From: Lichina pygmaea | Taxonomy: Eukaryota > Ascomycota > Lichinomycetes > Lichinales > Lichinaceae | Reading direction: 5' to 3' | DNA: 64,000 nt | NCBI GenBank assembly: GCA_963422465.1 | Contig: OY730171.1 | Location: forward strand, 3,038,001-3,102,000 | In this document: piece by piece, positions 23,214 through 34,010 of the stretch | How the letters are laid out: each line of letters starts with the position of its first letter | How positions within the stretch are numbered: position 1 is the first letter of the stretch | The notes under the pieces: model-generated | Database searches by the model: none | The model's input: the letters and a program-made list of their open reading frames with translations, nothing else | Told to the model about the DNA's origin: nothing | Translations under genes and position numbers: made by a program

Positions 23214-24757
23214 TTACATAAACGAGCCCATGGCCACTCCGACCAGACCAGCCGCAACAGCGGCGGTGATGAATCTCTGCCGACCCTCCAGCCTGTCGCT
23301 GCCGGCGGCGTTCTCGGTGACCAGAGGCACAGTTGTGTTGGATGCGCCAGAGCCAGTCTCCGAGGCGCCTCCGGTGGCAGCGGGGGTGGTGCTGGTGGCG
23401 AGGGTCGTCGAGCCGCCGTAGCCGCTCTCGGTGGCGTCATCCGCCTGGTCGTCCTGACCCGGGATCAAGGCCGCGCCGGCTTTGGCCGCAAGCTCCCTGT
23501 GGGACTCGAGGGTGCGCGAGGCATTGCCTGCGGGTCTGCGCATGCGTGTCAGCACCTGAACAACGAGCGGCGACGGCCAAGACAAGACAAGACGTACGCG
23601 TTGATGACTCCGACCATGCTCCCTTGACAATGCTTCCCTTTCCCTTGCGAGCAGTAGAACCATATGGGCTTGGTATCGTTGATGGGGATGGTGTACGTGG
23701 GCATCGTGGTGTCGTCGGGCGAGACGGGCATGAATCCCGAGAAGAAGCCGGTGACGTTGGAGTTCTTGGCAATGGGCTCGCATGGCTCGTCAAAGGTCGA
23801 CTGCACGACCGAGTGGTTCTGCAGATGGGAAATCAGCATCAGATCAGAGCGGTGGTGTGGCCGAAGCTCAGGGAGGGCTACCTTGGGCCAGAACTGGAAC
23901 TGAACGACGTCACCAGCAGCCGCTTTGATGTCGGCAGGCGAGAAGATCAGGCCTCCGTCCTTGTCGCCGACGCTGACGACGTGCACAGTCGTGCCGTCCG
24001 AGCCGGACGAAGGTGCAGCACCTTCGGCCTCAGAGACGTCGGTGGCGGACGAGTCTGCGCCGGCGGCAGCGGCCGTCGCAGACGGCTCAATGCTCATGGA
24101 ATCGTCATCGTCATCGTCAGACCAGTCGCCATAGCCCGAATCGGCCTTGACCGAATCGGTATTCGTGCCGTCGGAGCCAGACAAAGGTGCAGCGCCTTCG
24201 GTCTGAGAGACGTCGGTGGTGGCCGAGCCTGCGCCAGCTCCAGCGGCTGTCGCAGACGGCTCAGCGCTCATGGAGTAGTCATCACCGTAAGAGGAGCCGT
24301 CGTAGGAGTCGCCGTAGTTCGAATCGGCCTTGACCGAGTCGCCGTCGGTCTCGCGCGAGCCAGACCAAGAGGCAGCGCCTTCGGCCTGAGAGACGTCCGT
24401 GGTGGACGAGTCTGCGCCAGCGGCAGCGACTGTCGCAGGCGGCTCAGCGCCCATGGAGTAGTCGTCACCGTAAGAGGAGCCGTCGTAGGAGTCGCCGTAG
24501 TTCGAATCGGCCTTGACCGAGCCGCCGTTGGTCTTGTCTGAGTCAGACCAAGAGGCAGCGCCTTGGGCCTGAGAGACGCCGGTGGTGGACGAGTCTGCGC
24601 CGGCGCTCATGGAATAGTCGTCACCATATGACGAATCGGCCTTGGCCGACTCGGCCTTGACCGCATCGGTCTCGCCTGAACTGTAGTCGTATCGAGCCTG
24701 GACGAAGGGGCTGCCGGCCAGGAGCAGAGTGGCCGCGACGGTGCTGCGGATATGCAT
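23214..24757 (-). CDS. Secreted GPI-type cupredoxin with N-terminal tandem repeats
   Basis: Three exons, 24757-23882, 23818-23598 and 23535-23214, give 472 residues. A signal peptide (MHIRSTVAATLLLAGSPFVQA) is followed by four tandem repeats of roughly 45-50 residues around KADSNYGDSYDGSSYGDDYSM and GADSSTTDVSQAEGAASWSG. The cupredoxin domain begins at TVHVVSVGDKDGG and keeps the likely type-1 copper ligands H294 (NHSVV), C348 (WFYCSQ), H355 (KHCQ) and M360. A Ser/Thr/Gly-rich stretch and a hydrophobic tail (AAVAAGLVGVAMG) suggest a GPI signal. Such proteins are fungal wall or surface blue-copper-like proteins of mostly unknown function. The repeat part is acidic and probably O-glycosylated and extended. 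Introns of 62-63 bp interrupt the copper domain just before the first His and after the last Met. Confidence 0.88.
24090..24660 (-). repeat. Coding tandem repeat in the cupredoxin gene
   Basis: Four in-frame units of about 135-150 bp; the middle two are nearly identical, the outer two diverged, and one carries an Asp run from a GTCATC repeat. The unit encodes a Ser/Asp/Tyr-rich segment that ends in an Ala-rich spacer. High identity of the inner units suggests recent unequal exchange. Confidence 0.8.
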
Positions 24758-25897
24758 CGTGGGAGACAGCCGGGTTGCAGGAAAGCAACTGTGTGAACAG
24801 AAGGAGGAGACCGAGGAAGGAAGCGCGTCGAGTAGTCCACCAGGGACAATGCTAACTCACTATTAAGGTTACGATGGGTAAAGACGGATAGAAGAGAAGG
24901 TAGGAAACAAGAAGATGAACAGACTGAGACAGAAACGAGAGATGCAATTGAGATGGAAGGAAACGATGCAGACGAGAAGAGCGCAGCGGATGGAGGGGGG
25001 CTTTAAGGAAGCAAGCAGTCTCCCGGCGAAGCATGATAGCCGACCTCATTATCCCTGAGGGTTCCCTAGGGGAACGGCGCGGCGAGCTGACGCAGGAAGC
25101 CGTCTGAGAATAGACGTCGTTGCTTCGCCCTTCAAACAGGAGGAGTCGCAGGCCGAATGCGACGAGGTCCGGCCGGGCCAGCCAGGCCCGGGCTTTGGCG
25201 CGCGACGGCGGCGCATGTGGATCCGGTTCCGGCCCGGGCGCTAAGACGGAGCGGCCGTGCTGGCGCAGGCACCTGGCGCGTCCAACGTCTCGGATGCGCT
25301 CCAGATGGATGACTAAGCAAAGATGCCGTCCATCGTGCCTTGACCGGCCTAGGACGTTCGCACTCGGACGTGTATGAGCCCTGGCCAGACCCATGAAAAT
25401 ATAGAAATCGCCGAGAAACGGAAACAACATCTTTCAGATTGGTGAAAGCTGCTGAAAAAGAGGCACCTTCAACAGTCACGAACAAAACACAGCAAGCGCT
25501 GTGGCCCTCGCCAGGCCCGGAACGAAGAGAGTGCTCCAACCCGCTTCAAAGACGGCGACGCCGCACCAAGAACCGCCCCGGGTTTGAGATGCGTCGAGAC
25601 AGCGTCTCGGCAACCGCCCGGATCGGGACAGCGGGATGAGTGTACCCGTGCCATGGGGGGGGGGAATTACCCCCCCACTCCCCCCCCGTCCCTTCGGTAC
25701 GTCCGGGACACCCCTCCGGCACGGGCACGGAGTATCTTAGCTCCGTTCTAGAGCACTGTACAAGTACAGTGCGGTAGACGAAAAGAAATGAACCCAAACC
25801 CACGGCGTCTTCCGTCAATTGTAGACCATGACTTTTCTCACGTTGGACGGCTCACCGTCCAACAGCCATCGTCGAGAGGGGCCGGAAGAGAGAAAAG
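24758..25897. other. Intergenic region
   Basis: About 1.1 kb between divergent genes (cupredoxin to the left, amine oxidase to the right). It holds a G10 run at 25655-25664 followed by C runs at 25670-25676 and 25680-25687, able to form a GC hairpin, and a GTACAAGTACAGT motif near 25758. No gene supported. Confidence 0.5.
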
Positions 25898-27661
25898 ATG
25901 GTCCTGCGCTGCGCCCACGTACTGCTCGAACGAGGAGTTCAAGTGACGATACTTGAAGCGAGAGACCGGATCGGAGGAAGGGTGCGTATGCACGCAACAT
26001 GCATCTCCCACGCGCTCTCGATCGAGAAGCGTTTCGTCCGTCAGGCTGCCGGCTGTCCGCAGACACGCGCTGACCGTCCCACAAGATCTGTCAGAGCGAC
26101 TCTCTTGGGTATCCCGTCGACCTGTGAACCTCCCAGATGCATGCTGCACCCAATCATGATGCTCGTTCTGATCTGGCCGCAGCGGCCCGCAATGGATTCA
26201 CACGTCGGGAGAAAATCCGCTCCTGCGGCTGGCCGAAGATACCCACACACCACTGCACAGGTGGAACGGCAAGACGATGATCTACGATGAGCAGGGCCAG
26301 CTCGTCGAGAGTGGCAGGGCCGATCGGCTGTCGTCTGCGGTGTGGGACATCGTCGAGGACGCTTTGAGACACAGCGAGGAGAGCGGACACGACATCCCCG
26401 AGACGCTCAGTCTCCACGATCAAGTGGCCAGGAGAGCCGCGGACGTGTTTCCCGACTGTCGGGATGATCAGAGGCTCCTGGTCCAGATGGCGCAGATGTG
26501 GGGAGCCTACATCGGCGATCCCCCGAGCAAGCAGAGCTTGCGGTTTGCGTGGCTCGAGAAATGCTGCGTCGGCGGTATGGTCGCCTCCGTGTGCATGGTG
26601 CTGACCGCTGGCGCTTGTGTGGGGGCTCATGTTCGGGTGGTGCGTAGAAGAAGTGATTCTCACCGGCACGTTCGAGGCCATATTGAAGCAGGTCGCCAAG
26701 GCGCCTCTGGCATCCGCCAACGTTCAGTTCAACACACGGGTAGTCGGCGTCGAAGCAGCCGAGGACGCTAGAGAGAGACTCTCCGATTGCACTTCGCACC
26801 GAAGACGGCCAGAGGCACGCCTTCGACGAGGTCGTCCTGACGACGCCGCTGGGCTGGTTGAAGCAGAACAAGCTCGCGTTTGATCCGCCGATACCACCAA
26901 GGCTGTCTCAAGCGATCGACAGCATCTCCGTTGGCCATCTCGAAAAGGTAGACGCTCACCCGGCCTTTGCAGCTGCGTCCGTCGATCCGTCGTGTCGTCA
27001 ATGACTCTCCGTCCAGGTGTTCATCACTTTCCCGGACGCCTTCTGGCTCGATCCCTCCATCAACGCCAAGGGTGACATGTACCCAGGCTACACCAACTTT
27101 TTGTCCCCGCGGTACGCGCCGGACACGAACCCCGAGCACTGGCCCCAGGAAGCGTATAACCTGGCCGCGTTCGCCGCTCCGAACAAGCATGCGACGCTGC
27201 TGTTCTATCTCTACGGGGACTGTTCCAGGGTCCTCGTCTCCCAGTCGGTCCCGATCGCCACGTCGCTCTCCTCGTCTGACCGGCCGCCCCTTCACCCGTG
27301 CGCTCCTGCGTCGTCGCACCCGCTCTACGACTTCTTCATGCCGTACATCTCGCTCCTGCCGAACTACTCCCCGCGATCCCCATCCTGCACGCCCACACGC
27401 ATCCTCAACACGACCTGGCAACTGGACGACCTAGCCGGCAACGGCAGCTACGTCAACTTCCAGGTGCCCGTCGCCGACGCGGCCGAGGACATGCGCTGCC
27501 TGCGGCAAGCCATGGGCGACGACCGAAAGCTCTGGTTCGCCGGCGAACACACGTCCCCGCCGGAGGAGTCGGGGACGGCCACGGGAGCATATCTCTCGGG
27601 GGAAGCCGTGGCGCGGACGATCCTCGACATGGCTCACGTCTCTGTGTCGTTGTCGAGCTAG
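25898..27661 (+). pseudogene. FAD-dependent amine (polyamine) oxidase, frame inconsistent, possibly defective
   Basis: Exons 25898-25981, 26086-26123, 26183-26574, 26648-26947 and 27017-27661 follow good splice signals. The sequence shows LRCAHVLLERGVQVTILEAR and DRIGGR (FAD-binding start), SLGYPVDLGPQWIH, WNGKTMIYDEQGQLVESG, LTGTFEAILKQVAKAPL, EVVLTTPLGWLKQNKL, VFITFPDAFWLDP, LLPNYSPRSP and the C-terminal FAD motif WFAGEHTSP. Family members oxidise polyamines or other amines to aldehydes and H2O2. Two oddities: exon 4 has 300 nt where its flanking phases need 299 or 302 (mod 3), so a frame break lies near 26765-26775; and the GxGxxG nucleotide-binding motif expected just upstream is not readable (AIVERGRKREKMVLRCA instead). 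Either a decaying gene or sequence errors. The start given is only the first in-frame ATG of exon 1. Confidence 0.7.
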
Positions 27662-28399
27662 GGTAAAGCTAGAATGGGCCAGGGCAGAGCCAGAGTAGAG
27701 TTAGGGTACGTAGAGCCAGGATGAGCCACTCGGGGTAGAGCCAGGATGGGTTGTCCATCTACAGTACGTGACCCCCATCGTCGGCTCCGATGGTGATCAA
27801 AGAAGCTCTGTACAAAAGGGAAAGATGTCTGGAAAGTACTTACCGTACACACGAGACTCACTTGCTTACTCACTCACATTCTTCTAACAACGCCAAGGGG
27901 GTGTTGTGTTAACAAAAGTGGGTGTCGTGATAACAACGCCCTTTGTGTTATCACTAGTGGTCTGCAAGTGTAAGCCTGTACGTATACGTACATAGCTTTG
28001 TATGTTCTACCCTTGTAAGTGTACCTCCTTGTAAGTGCCCAAGAAGAAAGAATAAACAAGTGAAAGAGGAAGAAAGACTATTGTGGTACCCATTCCCGCA
28101 GGCCTCGGCTCCCATGGGAATCAAGGATGGAGATGAAGAAGTAGAAGAATCAGAAGATGTTGAGGAACAAAGCAAATCTCTGTATTCTGTTGGGGGAAGG
28201 GGAGGGGGAAGGGAAAAGGGGAAAGAGAGGGGGGGATTGGAATGGAAAGAGAAGAAAAAAACCCCCCCCCCCCCCCCAGGGGAGGAGGAGAAGGAGCTTA
28301 GGGGAGATGATGAGATGAAGGTGGAGGAGGAAGAAGAAGCACAAGAAGAGGAAGTCGTGTCGTGTGCGCGACTCCCAACATCGATCAATCCCTCAATGG
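27662..28399. other. Intergenic region with short repeats and a purine-rich tract
   Basis: Near 27662-27755 a short motif (AGAGCCAGGATG and relatives) recurs several times. From 28040 to 28345 the plus strand is almost all purine, with a C run at 28261-28277. No gene supported. The purine strand would be a polypyrimidine 3' flank for the ankyrin gene ending at 28400. Confidence 0.5.
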
Positions 28400-30361
28400 T
28401 CAGAGCCGCCGTGGTTCGGCGTCGAGGGCGACAGTGACAGCGACGCTGGCGTCCCGCGCTTTCTGGGTCGCATCGGTGTCGGACCTCGCGGGCGTGATCG
28501 TGGGTCCTACGTCTGGGCGGTGAATGGGCGTCGTGCTGATGCCCGTGACCGTGCCCGTGCCCGTGCCCGTGCTGCTCGGCGCGCTGGGTCTGAGTCTGAG
28601 TCTGGGCATATTGTCGTCGTCGTCATCGTCGTCGTCGACATCGTCGTCATGTCTGAGAGACGTCCTCGACGAGGCTTGCCACGTGGATACTGACGCTGAC
28701 GCTGGCTCTGACGCTGACGACGAGATGACGTTGGCCCCCGGGCTGGCGTCCTTCGAGTTGGCCTTTGTGCCGGCGCTGGACTTGGCCACTTTCGACCCGG
28801 TGCGGACTTTAACGCCGGGCACGCCAGGGTCGGGCAAGCCGCGCGCGACGCGGTTGGCCCGTTCTTCTTCGATGGCGATGACGACGGCGGCGTGCCCGCG
28901 GTTGGTGGCCAGGTCCATGGGTGAGTCGCCGTCGACGTCGACGAACTCGATGTCGGCGCCGCAGGCCAGCAGCAGCTTCGCGATGTGCTCGTGTCCGCCG
29001 TAGGCGGCCATCGAGAGCGCCGACCAGCCCCACTTGTCGCGCACGTTGACGTTGGCGCCGCGCGAGATGAGCGTCGCGACGCGCTCGAGCGAGCCGTCCG
29101 ACGTCGCTTCGACGAGTCGCATGTCATTCTGGAAGAGCCGGTGGTAGAGCAGCGACGCCATCGACGGTTTCCTCAGCAACGCCGTCGGCAGTCTCGGAAA
29201 CGGAGGCTCGACCGTGGACGCGAGCGCGTCGAGGTCCTGCACCGTCGTACGATGGCGCATGGGACGGCGTGGCTGGACGGCGTAGTCACCCCGTTCCGAC
29301 GCCTGCTCGCTGCCGACGAGAGTCGGTTGCGAGCGCAGTCCGGAGCTGGAGGCACCAGAAGGCGCATCCGAGGCTGTCACAAAAGAGAGGGAGCGAAGTT
29401 TGATATCGTCGTCGTCGTGGCTGTCCTCGGAGCCGGCAAGCCGGGGCTCATATCCGCGGTCTCTGCCGTCGGATGCCACTCCCGCTCCCCCACCGCCGCC
29501 GCCATCTTCGTGCAACACTCCCGAGACGATGACGTCCTTGAACCACGCCTTGATGAAGGTTTGATGCTCGTCGACCATCGAGGCCGAGACGCCAATGTCC
29601 TCAAGCTCACGCTGCAGATCATTCCACGATTCGGTCCGGTCGAGCGCGCCAGGCTCGTGCGACGACGCGACGGATCCCTGCCGGAATCCCGCCCGCACCT
29701 CGGCCACGAACTTCTCGAGCCTTCGCTCGAGCCGGGTCTGCGACGATCTGCACGAAGGCGTCCGTCAGCAGTTCCGTAGCAAGTGCACTGTACTGTAACG
29801 TTTGCAGCCTGCCCTATTCCCCGGCTCCCCGACGGTGAGCAAGCGACGGACGGTTCGCATCATCACGGGCAGCTTACGTGGCGAGGCTGCTGTTGAAGGC
29901 AGCAAGCACGGTGTTGGCCGAGATCAGGCGGGACCGCACGTCCGTGACGTCCTCGAGTCCCCATCGTAAGCGGTCCCAGGTCCGCTGCGAGTGAGTTCCG
30001 AGGCTCTCGTAGCTGGATAGCTGTTTCCGAAGGTCCTTGAGGACGTCGAACGAGTTCTCGAGAATGGTGGCGAGCCGAGCGCGCCGCTCGTCGCCGAGGG
30101 TCCGGTGCCTCTGCTCTTCGTCGAGGAACTCTTCCGTGTCCTTGAGGATGATGTGCAGCGACGCCACCTCGGTCGCGACGCGCCTGAACTCGTCCGACGA
30201 CTCCTTGCATGTCTTGTACAGATCCCAGGCAAAGCTGGTGATCGTGACAATGTCGGTCACGGATGCGCCGAAGCTCGTCCTTCGGGATTCAAGACGAAAG
30301 TCAGAGCTTGCGGTAGCCCGTTGCTTTGAAGCGAGCCACAGTCGTACTCATTCCACGCCAT
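28400..30361 (-). CDS. STAND-type N-terminal domain fused to ankyrin repeats, no NACHT
   Basis: Three exons, 30361-30348 (14 nt), 30279-29878 and 29747-28400, give 587 residues. The start reads MAWNETSFGASVTDIVTITSF and continues YKTCKESSDEFRRVATEVASL, HIILKDTEEFLDE and LATILENSFDVLKDLRKQL: the fungal N-terminal domain found ahead of NACHT or ankyrin modules in NLR-like STAND proteins. After a disordered Ser/Asp/Gly linker come ankyrin repeats at residues 350-432 (LERVATLISRGANVNVRDKWG, ALSMAAYGGHEHIAKLLL, DSPMDLATNRGHAAV). The C-terminal 150 residues are low complexity with an Asp run. There is no NACHT or NB-ARC P-loop. Fungal STAND proteins act in self/non-self recognition and regulated cell death; a role for this short form is inference. 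The first intron (68 bp, CTCTGAC branch) is needed to reach an ATG. Confidence 0.8.
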
Positions 30362-30374
30362 TTTTATAGGAGGT

Positions 30375-30560
30375 GCCAGTAGTACATACGTACAGTACGT
30401 TACGTACGTATGTACTACTACTCCGTACCTCCGTACTCCGTGCGTGACTAAACAAAACGACTTGTACGGAGGTACAAGATACGAAGTACATCAGTGCGAT
30501 CTTGGTAATTGGTCACACAGGTATTCCGTACGGAGTACGGAACGTACGTACTCGTACTCG
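30375..30560. repeat. GTAC/TACGTA palindrome cluster
   Basis: Dense runs of TACGTAC, CCGTACCTCCGTACTCCGT and a palindrome around CCGTACGGAGTACGG (30526-30540) fill the gap between the ankyrin gene start and the PRP18 stop. The same motifs recur in other gene flanks of this window. Function unknown. Confidence 0.7.
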
Positions 30561-30600
30561 TAGTGAGAGTTGATGGGTACCGGCCCGCTCCTCGGTCCAA

Positions 30601-31700
30601 CTAGCCCATCAGCTGAGCCTGGTCGTACGGCGGCCATCTTATCTGCACGAAGCTGATGCACCGCTTGATGCTCTGCAAGAACTTCCTCGTCACCTCGTCG
30701 CTCATGATGTGCGCCTCGCTCTCGTGCAGCTTCTCTCGGGCCGACCGTTCGTGGATGCCAACCATGGTGACGCCGATGGGCCAGGCACTGTGCCGGGAGT
30801 CCGTCAGCCGAGCCGCCCGTCGATGCAAGGGACGGAGTCCAGTTATCGTCACACGTACGCTTTTCCGATCGACAGTCGCAAGTAGGCGTCGTTGGCGTCG
30901 ACGTATCGCCGCTCCTGGGCCGCCTTGACGATCTCGACCACGTTCTCCAGGACGTCGAGGTCGCCCTTCTCAAACTTGGCAAAGAGTGGCTTCATGTTCT
31001 CGCGCGACTGCAGGTACGCACTCGAGGCAGCTTTGCCTTGGAAGCTCTCCCTCACCTCCGCAGGGCGCGCATTCAGCGCAATCTCCCACTCCCTTAGCAC
31101 GACCGTGAACCATGTGGCGAGCTGTCTGTACAGGTACTTGCGGCCTTCGGCGGCCTTCGGCGCCGACTGTATGACCATGTCCTCCTCTGGGACGAGCTCG
31201 AGGCTCGTGTATCCGGTCTTTGGTTTGGACATCAGTCGTCTGTACCGTCGTGATCGTTGCTTGTGAGACTCGCCGAACAGCCGAATCGGTTGGCCGAGCC
31301 TTCGGAACCGCGCATCTAGCTCGGTTTCGTCCATATCCTCATCCCCTTCCGATGCCGGCGCGCCATCTTTGGACGGCGGTGGCAGCTCTGGCAAGCCTAG
31401 CCTTTTTCGTCTGGCTTGCTCCAGTCGGGCTTCTTCCTCGGCACGACGTTTCTTTGACTCCTCGGCCAGACGCGCGCGCTTCTCTTCCCGGATTCGACTA
31501 TGCTCGGCCTCTTCTTCGTCGAGCTTACGTTTCTTCCGAGCGGCCTCCTCTTGAGCAGCCTGTTTTGCCTGCTGTTCAGCTAGGTACGATGCTTCTCGTT
31601 GTCTTTCAAGATCGGCCCTCTTGATATATTTCTCGGCTGGACCGGCTGTCGCTGGCTTTGCCTTTGCGATCTCTTTCGACAAGAGGGACGCAAAGTCCAT
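30601..31700 (-). CDS. PRP18: Pre-mRNA-splicing factor Prp18
   Basis: Two exons, 31700-30859 and 30787-30601 (phase 2 intron, 71 bp), give 342 residues. The N-terminus MDFASLLSKEIAKAK carries the short motif shared by splicing factors. A Lys/Glu/Arg-rich coiled coil follows, then RRLGQPIRLFGES (Prp4-like SFM motif), then the Prp18 domain with TWFTVVLREWEIALNAR, LFAKFEKGDLDVLENVVEIV, the conserved loop RLSIGKAAWPIGVTMVGIHE across the splice junction, and SIKRCISFVQIRWPP near the end. Prp18 works with Slu7 in the second step of splicing, docking the 3' splice site. An in-frame upstream start codon at 31829 exists, but MDFASLL is the usual family start. Divergent from CENP-X. Confidence 0.96.
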
Positions 31701-32201
31701 GCTGCTGCATTCGAGTGAGGAGAAGGCAGACGTAGCGTTGATCTGAGCGTGTTGGTATGACCACAGAGCTGAGTTAGCCGACGACTGGCTTACGAGTAAT
31801 TTTAGTCGACGTAGCTTGCCCCTGGGCAATGAATTACGTAAGCGCTGGTCGGTTGGGAGCGGTACGTACAGTACGTACGTACAGTATGTACCGGTAAGTG
31901 ATCAGAAATCTTTTCTCGCGACTCTTGTAGTTTCTTTTCGGTACTTTGTCCGATCACTCAGGCCACCGCCTGGTCAGATCACTACTTTGGTATATACGTA
32001 AGTCATGGTACACAATAGCCGGAGCAGGCGTCCGGCCAGCTCTGCGACGGCCTAAAACCTCTGATCGCTCAAGTGGGTGGACTCTTACTGACTCGAGGTT
32101 GTCGAGGAATTGATTGGTGTTCTACGTACATTCGTACTGGTCTGTCAAGGCCCAGATTCAGCGCACAGGCTGGGGGCATCACTTGTCAACTCCCTCACTC
32201 A
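31701..32201. promoter_or_regulatory. Shared upstream region of PRP18 and CENP-X
   Basis: About 500 bp between divergent starts. Contains GTACGTACAGTACGTACGTACAGT near 31861-31885 in shorter palindromic units, and TACGTACATTCGTAC near 32125. Likely holds both promoters; inferred from layout. Confidence 0.45.
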
Positions 32202-32666
32202 ATGGCTCCCCAACCCTCGACCAGCTCGGCACAGGCACGACCACGGACTAGTAAGTTCAAGCCTCACCGACCACCGCGGCCAGGCCGGGTCACGACGTCG
32301 AAGACAGCCGAGCCGACCAGCGAGACGATGGAGGACGACGACACCACGACCACCATCCCTTCGGATCTCCTGACCCGACTGCTACACGACTTTTTTGAAG
32401 ACGACCGCACGCGCATCAGCGCTGATGCCAACGTCTTGGTGGCCAAGTACATGGAGACTTTTGTGAAGGAAGCCCTGGCCAGGGCTGCGCTGGAGAACAA
32501 TGAGAGCGGGGGGAGCCGAGATACTTTCCTCGAGGTCTGTCTATACCTCCCGATGGTCGTGGGAGGAATTGAACTAATCAATACTGCGGAATTGCTGATA
32601 TTGTTGTGCTACTGACAGGTGGAGGACTTGGAAAAATTAGCCCCGCAGCTACTACTGGATTTCTGA
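32202..32666 (+). CDS. MHF2: Centromere protein X / MHF2 histone-fold protein
   Basis: Two exons, 32202-32534 and 32619-32666 (phase 0), give 126 residues. A disordered N-terminal 50 residues precede the histone fold: IPSDLLTRLLHDFFEDDRTRI, ADANVLVAKYMETFVKEALARA, and VEDLEKLAPQLLLDF, which ends the protein as in CENP-X of other species. CENP-X pairs with CENP-S; the pair acts with FANCM/Fml1 helicase at stalled forks and with CENP-T/W at centromeres. The N-terminal extension is longer than in human CENP-X (81 residues). The intron (84 bp) has CTACTGACAG just before the acceptor. Together with MTW1 it is the second centromere gene in 10 kb, probably by chance. Confidence 0.93.
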
Positions 32667-33329
32667 ATTCTACAGTATATCAACGGTTCAATGGCCTCCT
32701 TTCTCTTTTTTTTTCTTCTCGTCTTCGCAACTTGGGATTCTCAAGGCTCAAAAAAAAGCCCTAGATCAGGGACGTGATTCTTGGATAGGGGAAAGATTTT
32801 TTTCCACAGGGGGTCCCTGTAAGTGTTCCAAAATATTTTCTCGCGACTAGCAATAGTTTCTCTCCCATATGCCTCTCTGCAAGTACGTAGTACTCGTACT
32901 CGTAGTGTACGTACCAGAAGTGTGTAATACGTACAGCGGCACGACACATGTCTGTGCCCTGCCCCATTCACAATGAGCTTTGGGCAGGTCCATTCAGTCA
33001 TTAGTAGTGCGACTTCAATACCGTGGAGGAGTGCTGAACACGTCGCATTACATATGACCGTCACGACCTACATCACGTAAGAGTGTACACAGACTTGTGT
33101 CATATCACTGTACTGGTGCCAATAGGCCTGAAGTTGCTATCTGTTTAGGCTTCCGGGGCCGCAGAACAGCTATATGTAGCGATGGCTTACCCCTGTGCGA
33201 GTCTACGGAGGCGTACTTACCGCCCATGTGGAAGAGGGGCCTGTCCAGACGTATCGCTGTCACCACGAATTAAATTCAGCAAGAATCCCCCCGCATCTTA
33301 CTTGGTCATCATCGTCAAAGTCAGACGCC
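32667..33329. other. Intergenic region
   Basis: About 660 bp between CENP-X and the macro-domain gene. Contains TACGTAGTACTCGTACTCGTAGTGTACGTACC text in short units near 32884-32912. No gene supported. Confidence 0.5.
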
Positions 33330-34010
33330 ATGCCGCGAATCACAGAGACCAGAGGAGACCTCTTTCAAGCACCACCAAACTCCATATTGATGCGTCAGTG
33401 ACGTCCTACACTCCCTCGAATGGCCATGTCTGATCCAAGAGCTACATAGATGCCTGCAACTGCATGGGGGAATGGGGTGGTGGCATCGCGGGAGCCTTCC
33501 GAATCAAGGTAAGTGGACACATTGTCGCTCTCTTGCTGTATCACCCATTCTGCCAGTGTCTGATCGCTGATACTGCTCTTTCGAGCGTAGTATCCGGCCG
33601 CGTACGAGGTGTACAGGAGCCATTGCCGACGGGCGGAGAGGATGGAGAATCTGCTGGGGACGGCTCTGCTCATCCCACCCCAAGAGAGTGATTACAGAGC
33701 GAATCCCAACCGGCGGCATTGGATCGCGTGCCTCTTCACCAGCGTTGGAGTTGGCTTCACCCAGTCACCACAAGCGGAGATTCTGGACGCGACAGCGAAG
33801 TCTGGCTGGAGTCTGAGGCGCGAGATGGCAGCTGTGCGTCGACGCATCGAAAGTGCAAACACATGTGGTGAAGCCGATCTTGGTACCAAGGGCTTTGGGC
33901 ATCTGTACGCATGCAAGATCAACTCGGGGATATTCATGGTGCCGTGGGAGAACACCAAGGAGGTGCTCGAGCGACTCGGCATGGAGATGACGGTGGTCGA
34001 GTGGGGTTAG
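33330..34010 (+). CDS. Macro-domain ADP-ribose phosphatase, Poa1-like
   Basis: Three exons, 33330-33393, 33450-33508 and 33591-34010, give 180 residues. Motifs in order: ITETRGDLFQAPPNS, then ILMHACNCMGEWGGGIAGAF, the ADP-ribose-binding loop of macro domains, then YPAAYEVYRSHC, LLGTALLIPPQE, HWIACLFTSVGVG, a conserved helix RREMAAVRRRIE and LYACKINSGIFMVPWE near the end. Yeast Poa1 removes the phosphate from ADP-ribose 1''-phosphate, a by-product of tRNA splicing, and can hydrolyse protein ADP-ribosylation. The match of loop and C-terminal motif to Poa1-type proteins is good; the substrate is inference. The introns (56 and 82 bp) cut the binding loop, one between the I-L-M and H-A-C-N residues. 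Confidence 0.9.

Noticed and set aside
31701-31829. Upstream in-frame extension of PRP18
   Set aside because: The family starts at MDFASLL; the extension has no similarity and covers the likely promoter.
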